Source of the DNA: an uncultured Flavobacteriales bacterium
GTDB taxonomy: Bacteria; Bacteroidota; Bacteroidia; Flavobacteriales_D; Sanyastnellaceae
Reading direction: 5' to 3'
DNA length: 10,702 nt
Assembly (NCBI GenBank): GCA_913057815.1
Contig: CAJXOV010000037.1
Coordinates: forward strand, 1 to 10,702
Every line of letters starts with the position of its first letter. Within the stretch, counting starts at the first letter, position 1. A program made the position numbers and the translations under genes. The notes under the pieces are model-generated. The model was not told the DNA's origin, searched no databases, and worked only from the letters and a program-made list of their open reading frames with translations. Positions 1 through 6,637 of this stretch are shown here, one piece after another.

Positions 1-23
1 TCGGAGATGTGTATAAGAGACAG
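1..23 (+). other. Nextera/Tn5 adapter remnant (artificial)
   Basis: Positions 5-23 are exactly the 19-base Tn5 mosaic end used in Nextera libraries (AGATGTGTATAAGAGACAG). The preceding TCGG matches the end of the read-2 (P7-side) transposase adapter, not the read-1 adapter, which has CGTC there. This is library-construction sequence, not genome, and it marks the left boundary of native DNA at about position 24. Confidence 0.97.
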
Positions 24-502
24 ATTTAAAAGAGCTTCATACTGTGGCTGATGTAAGTGAGAAGTATTTGGCGAAAATCAAACCTAATGCTCCGGTTAGT
101 ATTTCGTTTGGAGAAGGAATGGACACACTCACGGGTAGTATAAGCAACATAGGTGCTACTATAAATCCTGCCAATAGAACTTTTGAAATCAAAGTCGGAT
201 TTTCTAAGAAAGCTGATTTTTTAAGGCCAAACTTAATGGCTGAGGTAGAGATCAACGACTTCAAAGCTGATTCTGTAATTGTTCTCCCTTCTTCATACAT
301 TCTTAGAGATATCAAAGGGGATTCATTTGTTTATCAAGTGGTAAAGGAAAGTGGAAAAACAGTAGCTAAAAAGAACATTTTAGAACCAGGACTTTCTTAC
401 AAAGGAAGAACCATGATTCTTTCTGGTTTAACTGGAGCAGAAACTATAGTTACCGATGGCGCTAGAAAGCTTGTGGATGGTCAAGAAATTAGAATAGATT
501 AA
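24..502 (+). CDS. RND efflux periplasmic adaptor subunit (membrane fusion protein), 5'-truncated
   Basis: This is the C-terminal part of an HlyD/AcrA-type adaptor that joins an RND pump to its outer-membrane channel. The reading frame stays open leftward into the adapter, reading DLKELHTVADVSEKYL, so the GTG at 44 is only an internal codon and the true start is missing. What remains fits the beta-barrel domain (through the NPANRTFEIKVGF segment and the RPNLMAEVEI strand) followed by the membrane-proximal domain, with VLPSSYIL at its entry and the LSGLTGAETIVTDGARKLVDGQEI ending split across its last strands. The lipoyl and helical-hairpin regions and any signal peptide or lipobox lie off the window. 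The stop is 21 bp before the RND permease start, the usual adaptor-pump operon order. Family assignment is firm; the substrate cannot be read from this fragment. Confidence 0.88.
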
Positions 503-523
503 TTCTAAAACTCATTTTGAAAA

Positions 524-3500
524 ATGGATAATAAAGAAACAAAAAAATCTGTAGTTAAGCATTTCGGTCTTTCTAATCTTTCTATAGATAACAAGACTAC
601 CGTTTATGTAATTACTACCATCATAGTTCTAGCGGGATATTTAGCTTATAACGGACTGCCTAAGGAAGCGTTTCCAGAAGTGGTAATGCCGGAGATATAC
701 ATCAACACTCCTTACCCTGGGAACTCTCCTACTGAGATAGAAAAACTTATTTCTTCTCCGCTGGAAAAAGAACTCAACGGAATAACAGGTGTAGATGATA
801 TAACGTCTACTTCTGTAGAAGGATTTTCTAGTATAAAAGTTCTTTTTGACTTTAGTGTCACTCCAGATGAGGCTCTGCTAAAAGTAAAAGACAAAGTAGA
901 TATAGCTAAATCGGATCCTGACTTTCCTAAGGATTTGCCGGCAGACCCTAATGTTTTTGCTTCTAACATGTCGGAATTCGCTCCGGTGATGAACATTAAT
1001 CTATCGGGAAATTATTCTGTAGAAGAATTAGAGAAATATGCAGAAAGGCTTGAAGATGAGATAGAAAAAGTATCTGAAGTTAGTAAAGTTGAACTCAGAG
1101 GTGTAACTGATAAAGAAGTTAGTATAGAGGTCAACCCTTTGGAGATGAACGCTAGGGAGCTTTCTTTTAATGACATAGCAGCTGCTATTCAACAAGAGAA
1201 TCTAACTATTAGTGGTGGTGAAATAGTACAAGACAATTTTAGAAGAGCTGTCAAAGTAGAAGGAAGGTTTACTTCCCCTGAAGAAATAGCTAACGTAATA
1301 GTAAAGAGAGAGAATCAAGAAGTGGTTTATCTCCATGAAATAGCAGAAGTTAAGTTTAGAGAAAAGGATAAAGAGAGCTACGCCAGAGAATTTAACAAAC
1401 CTGTGGTAATGCTAGATGTATTCAAACGGTCCGGTGAAAATCTTCTTTCTGCTTCTGATCAGATTCAGGTAATCGTTGAAAATGCTAAAGAGGAATATTT
1501 GCCTGAAAATATAAATGTTAGTGTTACCAATGACCAGTCCGATCAGACCAGAACTCAGGTAGATGAACTTGTAAACTCTATTATTTTCGGTGTAATGTTA
1601 GTGGTAGGTGTTTTACTCTTTTTCTTAGGATTAAGAAACGCCATATTCGTGGGAATAGCCATTCCTCTGTCTATGCTGCTTTCGTTTTCTATTTTGAATT
1701 TCATTGGGTTTACGCTGAATGTAATGGTGCTATTCTCTCTGGTAATGGCATTAGGAATGCTGGTAGATAACGGAATAGTGGTAGTAGAAAATATTTTCCG
1801 GCTTATGGATGAAGGTATGAAACCTATTCCCGCAGCTAAGCAGGGTGTAGGAGAAGTAGCCATGCCTATTATAGCATCTACAGCTACCACTTTAGCGGCA
1901 TTCTTTCCATTGATTTTATGGCCAGGAATAATGGGAGAGTTTATGAAGTATTTACCAATTACCTTAATAATAGTATTGGCTTCATCTCTTTTTGTAGCAT
2001 TGGTTATAAACCCTGTGTTTACAGCTGCTTTTATGAAAGTAGAAGAGAAAAAACTAAACAAAGGAAAAGCTGCTAGAATAGCGTTAATTCTAGCTGTGTT
2101 AGGAATACTTTTCAGTTTTGTGTTGACGTGGTTTGGGACTTTATTATTAGCTGGATCTATCCTAGTTCTTTTGAATGCGTTCTTATTCGAAAGAGGAACT
2201 GATTTATTCCAAAACAAACTTCTACCTAGATTAGAAAATAGCTATGAAAAATTCTTAGGATGGGCACTGAAAGGATATAATCCTAGAATCGTATTCTGGG
2301 GAACTGGTGGATTGTTAATTATGTCCATAGTGATGATGGCAATTTTCCCTCCTAAAGTACTTTTCTTCCCAGAAAACGAACCTAATTATCTGAACATCTA
2401 CGCAGAAATGCCGATAGGAACAGATATAGATAAGACGAATGAAATAGCTACTGTTATAGAGGAAAGAGTAGACTCATTGCTACGCGCTAACTACTTAGAC
2501 CAAAACGGAGAATTAAGCGTAGTAAAATCTGTAATAGGACAAGTAGGAAACGGAACTTCTGACCCAATGGAAGGACCGGCTTTAGGACCTACACCTCATA
2601 AGGCTAGAATTAATGTAAGTTTTATTAAAAATGGAGAAAGAGGAGAATATACCTCTGCAGAAATCCAGAATAGAGTCAGAGAAGAATTGGCGGACATTAA
2701 AGGAGTGGACATAATAGTAGCCAAGGATCCTGCAGGACCACCTCAGGGCGCACCTATTCAAGTAGAGCTAAGCGGTGAGGATTATTTAGGGTTAGTAGTA
2801 GAAGCTAAAAAAGTGAGAGATATTATATCTAACTCTTCTATAGGTGGCTATGAAGAGTTGAAAATAGATGTAAATCTTGATAAGCCGGAACTACTCATTG
2901 ATTATGACAGAAATAAAGCTAGAAGATTTGACTTGAGTACTGGTCAGATAGGAGATGCATTGAGAACTTCTATTTTCGGAAAGGAGATTTCTACTTTTAA
3001 ATATCAAGATGAGGATTATCCTATAAACGTAAGGTTCCAGGAAGAATTCAGAACTGATGTTTCTTCAATCTTAGATCAATCTATTACATTCAGAGACCCG
3101 ACCAATGGTCGGATAAAATCTGTGCCTATTAGTGCGGTGGCCACAGCCAAGGAGAGTTCATCTTTTAACGAGGTTAAGAGAAAGGATTTAGACAGAGTAA
3201 TAAACATTACTTCTAATGTAGCGGGTGATGGAAATGCCACTGAGATAGTAGAACAAATAAAAGTCCTGCTTAAGGATTATAAAATGCCTGAGGGAATGGC
3301 TATACGTTTTACAGGTCAACAGGAAGAACAAGCTAAAGAGATGAACTTTTTATCATCAGCTTTAGGAATAGCAGTGTTCCTGATTTTACTAATTATAGTA
3401 GCACAGTTTAATTCTATTTCTACTCCGGTAATTATCTTATTCTCAGTATTGTTTAGCCTTACGGGAGTTTTCTTTGGACTGATGTTATTCCAGATGGAAT

Positions 3501-3961
3501 TCATCATTATGATGACTATGATAGGAATCATTTCGCTGGCCGGTGTGGTGGTGAATAATGCCATAGTGCTCATAGATTATACGAATCTAATAAGGGCCAG
3601 GAAGCGAATGGAGTTGGGGTTAGAGCCTACGGATCATTTACCATTCGAGCATATCAGACCAGCTATTATAGAAGGTGGAAAGACAAGGTTACGTCCTGTA
3701 TTGTTGACAGCTATAACTACAGTCTTAGGGTTGTTTCCATTAGCTATAGGATTAAATATCGACTTCATAGGATTTATGAGCACGTATGACGCTAACATTT
3801 ATATAGGTGGTGACAACACTATTTTCTGGGGACCTATGAGTTACACCATTATTTTTGGACTTACTTTCGCCACGTTTTTGACACTAATAGTAGTGCCAGT
3901 TATGTATCTTTTCTTAGCTAAGAAAAAGTACCATTGGGTGTGGAGAGAGAAAGCACAATAG
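524..3961 (+). CDS. RND efflux transporter permease (AcrB/HAE1-like), complete
   Basis: This 1145-residue inner-membrane proton-driven pump should export drugs, lipids or ions through a tripartite complex with the upstream adaptor and a TolC-like channel. It shows the duplicated RND plan: TM1 (about 24-43), first periplasmic domain (about 45-345), TM2-TM6 (about 351-503), TM7 (about 588-608), second periplasmic domain (about 609-940), and TM8-TM12 (about 943-1131). The TM4 proton-relay motif reads GMLVDNGIVVVEN, keeping the first Asp (D415, like AcrB D407) but with Asn416 for the second. The TM10 motif GVVVNNAIVLIDY has Asn1011 where AcrB has Lys940. Residues about 515-555 contain two extra hydrophobic stretches between TM6 and TM7. 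The ATG at 524 is preceded by an A-rich stretch rather than a Shine-Dalgarno, as is usual in Bacteroidota. Substrate is unknown. Confidence 0.95.
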   Translation: MDNKETKKSVVKHFGLSNLSIDNKTTVYVITTIIVLAGYLAYNGLPKEAFPEVVMPEIYINTPYPGNSPTEIEKLISSPLEKELNGITGVDDITSTSVEGFSSIKVLFDFSVTPDEALLKVKDKVDIAKSDPDFPKDLPADPNVFASNMSEFAPVMNINLSGNYSVEELEKYAERLEDEIEKVSEVSKVELRGVTDKEVSIEVNPLEMNARELSFNDIAAAIQQENLTISGGEIVQDNFRRAVKVEGRFTSPEEIANVIVKRENQEVVYLHEIAEVKFREKDKESYAREFNKPVVMLDVFKRSGENLLSASDQIQVIVENAKEEYLPENINVSVTNDQSDQTRTQVDELVNSIIFGVMLVVGVLLFFLGLRNAIFVGIAIPLSMLLSFSILNFIGFTLNVMVLFSLVMALGMLVDNGIVVVENIFRLMDEGMKPIPAAKQGVGEVAMPIIASTATTLAAFFPLILWPGIMGEFMKYLPITLIIVLASSLFVALVINPVFTAAFMKVEEKKLNKGKAARIALILAVLGILFSFVLTWFGTLLLAGSILVLLNAFLFERGTDLFQNKLLPRLENSYEKFLGWALKGYNPRIVFWGTGGLLIMSIVMMAIFPPKVLFFPENEPNYLNIYAEMPIGTDIDKTNEIATVIEERVDSLLRANYLDQNGELSVVKSVIGQVGNGTSDPMEGPALGPTPHKARINVSFIKNGERGEYTSAEIQNRVREELADIKGVDIIVAKDPAGPPQGAPIQVELSGEDYLGLVVEAKKVRDIISNSSIGGYEELKIDVNLDKPELLIDYDRNKARRFDLSTGQIGDALRTSIFGKEISTFKYQDEDYPINVRFQEEFRTDVSSILDQSITFRDPTNGRIKSVPISAVATAKESSSFNEVKRKDLDRVINITSNVAGDGNATEIVEQIKVLLKDYKMPEGMAIRFTGQQEEQAKEMNFLSSALGIAVFLILLIIVAQFNSISTPVIILFSVLFSLTGVFFGLMLFQMEFIIMMTMIGIISLAGVVVNNAIVLIDYTNLIRARKRMELGLEPTDHLPFEHIRPAIIEGGKTRLRPVLLTAITTVLGLFPLAIGLNIDFIGFMSTYDANIYIGGDNTIFWGPMSYTIIFGLTFATFLTLIVVPVMYLFLAKKKYHWVWREKAQ

Positions 3962-3981
3962 TCATAGATTTCAAAACAGAA

Positions 3982-5202
3982 TTGAGTTTAGATATACAAA
4001 AAATCAGATCAGAGTTTCCCATTCTTCATCAAGAGGTTAATGGGAAACCTCTGGTTTATTTCGATAATGCGGCCTCTTCTCAGAAGCCCATTCAGGTGAT
4101 AAAAGCCATAGATGATTATTATGGGCGTTACAATGCCAATATCCATCGTGGAGTCCATCAACTGAGCCAAGTGGCTACGGATGCTTATGAAAAAGCGAGA
4201 AGGACATCACAGAGTTTTATTAATGCAGAGCATGAGCATGAAGTACTGTTCACTGCTGGTACTACAGATTCTATCAACCTAGTAGCGCAGACTTGGGGAA
4301 GACAAAACATCCAAAAAGGAGATGAAATTATCCTTACTCAGCTAGAGCACCATTCGAACATAGTTCCTTGGCAAATGCTGGCCGAAGAAAAAGGAGCTAT
4401 TATTAAAGTGGTAGATATAAATGATGCTGGAGAATTGGATGTGGAAGGGTATAAAAGTCTGCTTTGCAATGCAACAAAACTTGTAGCTTTCAACCATATT
4501 TCTAACGCACTAGGAACAGTAAATCCTGTGAAAGAGATGATTTCTCTAGCACATGCTGCCGGAGCTATTACGCTTATAGATGGAGCTCAATCTGTGCCGC
4601 ACATGAAAGTAGATGTGCAGGAGTTGGATGCTGATTTTTACACGTTTTCAGCGCATAAGATATGCGGACCTACCGGAGTGGGAATTCTTTATGGAAAAGA
4701 AGCACTTTTAGAGAAAATGCCGCCCTGGAGAGGAGGAGGAGAAATGATTAAGACCGTTAGTTTTTCTGGAACTACGTTTAATGAACTTCCATTTAAGTTC
4801 GAGGCAGGAACTCCGCACATAGAAGGAGGAATAGTTATGGGCGTGGCTATGGATTACCTGAATGATTTAGGACTGGAAAACATAGCGGCTTATGAAGCCG
4901 AGCTTCTAGAATATGGGGTGCAGAAAATGGCTGAGCTAGACTATATAGACTTTATAGGAACTGCCGAAGAAAAAGCTTCTGTGATTTCATTCAACATGAA
5001 AGGAGCACATCCTTTTGATGTAGGAACTATATTAGACAAATTAGGAATAGCCGTAAGAACAGGACATCACTGCTGCCAGCCGCTTATGGAGCGTTTAGGG
5101 ATTCCAGGAACAGTAAGAGCTTCTTTCGCGTTTTACAATACCAAAGAGGAAATAGATTCCATGATTTCAGGACTGGAAAGAGCGCATAGGATGTTTAGTT
5201 AG
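3982..5202 (+). CDS. sufS: Cysteine desulfurase SufS (PLP-dependent, group II)
   Basis: SufS removes sulfur from L-cysteine as a persulfide and passes it to the SUF Fe-S cluster machinery. The TTG at 3982 gives 406 residues starting (M)SLDIQKIRSEFPIL, the usual family N-terminus and the length of E. coli SufS. With this start the key residues take E. coli numbering: His123 (LEHHSN), Asp200 and Gln203 (IDGAQS), PLP-binding Lys226 (TFSAHK), catalytic Cys364 (RTGHHC) and Arg379 (VRASF). An earlier TTG at 3934 would add 16 atypical residues and overlap the RND gene. There is no in-frame ATG near the start. A second Cys directly follows the catalytic one. The gene begins 20 bp after the RND stop, so it may be co-transcribed with the pump. 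No sufBCD or sufE is adjacent. Confidence 0.93.
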   Translation: MSLDIQKIRSEFPILHQEVNGKPLVYFDNAASSQKPIQVIKAIDDYYGRYNANIHRGVHQLSQVATDAYEKARRTSQSFINAEHEHEVLFTAGTTDSINLVAQTWGRQNIQKGDEIILTQLEHHSNIVPWQMLAEEKGAIIKVVDINDAGELDVEGYKSLLCNATKLVAFNHISNALGTVNPVKEMISLAHAAGAITLIDGAQSVPHMKVDVQELDADFYTFSAHKICGPTGVGILYGKEALLEKMPPWRGGGEMIKTVSFSGTTFNELPFKFEAGTPHIEGGIVMGVAMDYLNDLGLENIAAYEAELLEYGVQKMAELDYIDFIGTAEEKASVISFNMKGAHPFDVGTILDKLGIAVRTGHHCCQPLMERLGIPGTVRASFAFYNTKEEIDSMISGLERAHRMFS

Positions 5203-5204
5203 AA

Positions 5205-5240
5205 AACCGTTTTTAGAACGGTTAAACCTTCTTTGGTTTT
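5205..5240 (+). terminator. Tandem hairpins after sufS: weak terminator or toxin-antitoxin operator
   Basis: A perfect 7-bp inverted repeat (AACCGTT, loop TTTAG, AACGGTT; 5205-5223) begins just after the sufS stop. A second one follows at once (AAACC, loop TTCTTT, GGTTT; 5224-5239) and ends in TTTT. AAAACC at 5203-5208 could instead pair with GGTTTT at 5235-5240, so alternative folds exist. Position suggests a terminator for sufS. However, the T-run is short, and a dyad about 50 bp upstream of a toxin-antitoxin start is also where an autoregulatory operator could lie. Confidence 0.4.
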
Positions 5241-5245
5241 ACATT

Positions 5246-5260
5246 ATGATATTTAATCAT
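5246..5260. promoter_or_regulatory. Inverted repeat upstream of the antitoxin (candidate operator)
   Basis: ATGAT, spacer ATTTA, ATCAT forms a perfect 5-bp dyad ending 13 bp before the antitoxin ATG. Antitoxins of this kind commonly repress their own promoter by binding such dyads. A TAACTTTA at 5261-5268 is one base off the Bacteroidota TAnnTTTG -7 element, but the nearest upstream TTTG (5233-5236) is 24 bases away, which is long. In very AT-rich DNA a 5-bp dyad can arise by chance, so this is only a candidate. Confidence 0.25.
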
Positions 5261-5273
5261 TAACTTTAACTTT

Positions 5274-5504
5274 ATGAGTGTTCATGATATTTCATCTGAA
5301 AAACTAGCATTAATCGAGTGGATTTCTCAGCTTAATGATTATGCAGTTATTCAACAAATTCAAAACCTTAAATCGGGGACTTATAATGTACCCTCGTGGC
5401 AGAAAGATGAGGTGAAAGAAGAATTCGCTAAGTATGCCAAAGGTGAAACAAAAGGTAAAAACCTTTCGACTATTCTAGATGAGCTCAGAACGAGAAACAC
5501 ATAA
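5274..5504 (+). CDS. Putative antitoxin of a type II toxin-antitoxin pair
   Basis: This small 76-residue protein is inferred to be the antitoxin that neutralises the overlapping ParE-like toxin and probably represses the operon. It begins with a predicted helical segment (SSEKLALIEWISQLNDYAVIQQIQNLK, split across residues 7-33) resembling short Bacteroidota antitoxins beside ParE/RelE toxins. A charged, probably flexible C-terminal half (KDEVKEEFAKYAKGETKG and following) would be the toxin-wrapping part. No classical ribbon-helix-helix or HTH motif is obvious by eye, so the DNA-binding role is inference. It overlaps the toxin by 26 bp in another frame, a typical arrangement for coupled translation. 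The ATG at 5274 follows an AT-rich, Shine-Dalgarno-free leader. Assignment rests mainly on size and neighbour. Confidence 0.72.
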   Translation: MSVHDISSEKLALIEWISQLNDYAVIQQIQNLKSGTYNVPSWQKDEVKEEFAKYAKGETKGKNLSTILDELRTRNT

Positions 5505-5787
5505 GGTGTTAGTTCTTCCTGGTGCAGAAAAAGGATTGAAAAATGCCTATGACTACTATTGGAGTTTGTCACCAGAATTGGCAGAAAAGTTTTTGTTGAG
5601 TATTGAAGAAGCTTTTAACACAATAGCGCTATACCCATTGTTATTTCAAATCAAATATTTAGAAACAAGAATCGCTTTTACATCTGTTTTTCCTTATGCA
5701 GTTCATTTTCAATTGAATTCTGTTAAGAAAGAAATTATCATTGGTGGTTTTTATCATCAGCACCAAAAGAAGAACAGAACAAATTAA
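5479..5787 (+). CDS. ParE/RelE-family toxin
   Basis: This 102-residue protein has the compact ParE/RelE superfamily pattern. An N-terminal strand (VLVLPGAEKGL) leads into a helix pair (NAYDYYWSLSPELAEKF, then LLSIEEAFNTIALYP). The characteristic C-terminal sheet follows, with an R before FPY (ETRIAFTSVFPYAVHFQL) and a closing IIIGGFYHQHQ strand. The FPY-x-hydrophobic pattern and the His near the end are typical of ParE-like Bacteroidota toxins. ParE members act on DNA gyrase and RelE members cut mRNA at the ribosome; which applies here cannot be told from sequence. The ATG at 5479 lies inside the antitoxin gene. The family core begins near residue 9, so a later start at GTG 5506 is possible. 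The frame is intact and there is no sign of decay. Confidence 0.85.
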   Translation: MSSERETHKVLVLPGAEKGLKNAYDYYWSLSPELAEKFLLSIEEAFNTIALYPLLFQIKYLETRIAFTSVFPYAVHFQLNSVKKEIIIGGFYHQHQKKNRTN

Positions 5788-5821
5788 AACCGAGTACTAT
5801 TCTTAATTGTCTCAATCAAAT

Positions 5822-5855
5822 AGACTTAGAGAGTACGCATAGAATGTTTTCTTAA
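5822..5855 (+). repeat. Degraded second copy of the sufS 3' end
   Basis: These 34 bases align without gaps to the sufS end at 5169-5202, with 23 identities counted by hand. The core CGCATAG-ATGTTT--TTA is the best-matched part. Read in the sufS sense (codons from 5823), it gives DLESTHRMFS then stop, against GLERAHRMFS then stop in the real gene. Upstream of this the frame shows no convincing SufS similarity. The toxin-antitoxin pair lies exactly between the two copies. This looks like an insertion footprint or a leftover from a diverged sufS allele. The serine codon before the stop is TCT here and AGT in sufS. Confidence 0.62.
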
Positions 5856-6280
5856 AAAGAAGGACAGCCAGTCATTCTCCATCTAATGCATGAATATCTA
5901 TTCCTACCTCTAGGTTTTTTTAAACCGGTATATGAATAGTCTGCTTCCAAAACTCTAACAGTATTCTTTTTTAACTGACGAACCTGATCTTTAGAAAGAG
6001 CTATGTTAACCCTATTTCTTTGGTTCTTCATTTCTAAAGACACAGGAGAGTTTTTGGACATTAAATGAGTGGGTAGTGCTAAGATATTTCCTTTTTCCAA
6101 AGTAACCATGAAGGATTTCGACCCTTGTGTCACTTCAAACTCTAATCCCAATCGAATACTCTGATCACATTCTAGTTTTAAATAATAGTATTCAGGATTA
6201 GCATCAGATTTAGATATTTCTTGAGAGAATCCAGTCACACAGAAAAAGGCCGTAGCTAATAGAGATAGAATAAGTTTCAT
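5852..6280 (-). CDS. Small exported protein of unknown function
   Basis: This 142-residue protein has a clear Sec signal peptide: MK, hydrophobic core LILSLLATAFFCVTG, then FSQE, with cleavage likely around residues 18-20. Cys14 is not in a lipobox, so it is probably soluble in the periplasm or secreted. The mature part appears beta-rich, with a strongly basic middle and tail. It ends with a short region containing Cys131 and Cys139 (YSCIRWRMTGCPSF), which together with Cys38 could form disulfides. I do not recognise a family. It converges on the toxin gene, and its stop codon overlaps the last bases of the sufS-tail remnant. The start at 6280 is supported by the signal peptide beginning there; an upstream mini-ORF ends across this ATG. 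Being small and lineage-specific in appearance, it may be fast-evolving. Confidence 0.75.
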   Translation of the reverse strand: MKLILSLLATAFFCVTGFSQEISKSDANPEYYYLKLECDQSIRLGLEFEVTQGSKSFMVTLEKGNILALPTHLMSKNSPVSLEMKNQRNRVNIALSKDQVRQLKKNTVRVLEADYSYTGLKKPRGRNRYSCIRWRMTGCPSF

Positions 6281-6330
6281 TTTATAAAGGTTGTTTTAAT
6301 AACACAAGCAGAATAGAGAATAAGTTGCAT
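6277..6330 (-). CDS. Possible 17-codon upstream ORF with ATGA overlap
   Basis: On the minus strand an ATG at 6330 opens a 17-codon frame (MQLILYSACVIKTTFIK). Its TGA stop overlaps the start codon of the exported-protein gene in the sequence ATGA. Its first codons resemble the start of that gene (MQLIL against MKLIL), because 6317-6331 is a 14/15 match to 6267-6281. It could be a translated leader or simply a small duplication of the start region. There is no independent evidence of expression. Confidence 0.2.
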   Translation of the reverse strand: MQLILYSACVIKTTFIK

Positions 6331-6340
6331 TGACTAAAGC

Positions 6341-6471
6341 AGGAGTTGAAAAGATGACAAGTGTCAGTGGCACCGACTAAGAGAGACTTTAGATGTTAGA
6401 CGCAAGACTCAAGATATTAGACTCAAGGAGGAGTTGAAAAGCTGACAAGTTGATAAGTGTGTCAGTCGCAC
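6341..6471 (+). repeat. Interrupted direct-repeat pair (GTTGAAAAG family)
   Basis: Copy 1 (6341-6373) reads AGGAGTTGAAAAG-A-TGACAAGT then GTCAGT-G-GCAC. Copy 2 (6429-6471) is the same with A to C and G to C changes, plus a 10-base insertion (TGATAAGTGT, 6451-6460) between the two blocks. By hand, 31 of 33 shared positions match. Between the copies, AGACTCAAG occurs twice, 14 bases apart. The pattern resembles simple GTTGA-rich intergenic repeats seen in Bacteroidota; that comparison is from memory. Confidence 0.75.
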
Positions 6472-6506
6472 TAGCTGCCATTCTTTGACTCTAAACTGAA
6501 ACTAGT

Positions 6507-6614
6507 ATTAGCATCTCGAATTAATAATTCATCATTAAACATTAATAATTGAACGATTAGCATCTAGCATTAACAATTTATCATTCACCATTTATAATTG
6601 AACGATTAGAATCC
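6507..6614 (+). repeat. 49-bp-period AT-rich tandem repeat, about 2.2 copies
   Basis: Two full units (6507-6555 and 6556-6604) start with ATTAGCATCT and end with AATTGAACG. They match at 42 of 49 positions by hand alignment. A third partial unit (ATTAGAATCC, 6605-6614) continues the period and runs to 10 bases before the rnr -7 element. The unit is non-coding and rich in ATTAATAATT-like words. The array ends at the promoter, so copy number could change promoter-upstream sequence. Confidence 0.85.
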
Positions 6615-6624
6615 AGAAAAAACT

Positions 6625-6632
6625 TACCTTTG
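6625..6632 (+). promoter_or_regulatory. Bacteroidota-type promoter for rnr (-7 element TACCTTTG)
   Basis: TACCTTTG is an exact match to the TAnnTTTG -7 consensus used by the primary sigma factor of Bacteroidota, followed by CA as is common. The best -33 TTG (6598-6600) lies in the last bases of tandem-repeat unit 2, 24 bases upstream, slightly longer than the usual spacing. Transcription should start near 6638-6640, giving a leader of about 125 nt before the rnr ATG. Confidence 0.72.
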
Positions 6633-6637
6633 CATCA

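Noticed and set aside
44..502. Adaptor gene starting at GTG 44 as a complete 152-aa protein
   Set aside because: The frame is open further upstream into the adapter, and the N-terminal half of the family is missing, so this is a truncated gene.
1555..2217. 220-codon minus-strand open frame
   Set aside because: It lies antisense within the RND permease coding sequence, and its composition is what an antisense shadow of a membrane-protein gene gives.
3934..3981. 16-residue N-terminal extension of SufS from TTG 3934
   Set aside because: It overlaps the RND gene, does not resemble the family N-terminus, and the 3982 start gives exact agreement with E. coli SufS numbering.
6341..6614. CRISPR-like array
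   Set aside because: The repeats are two different families of only about two copies each, imperfect, without regular unique spacers or cas genes.
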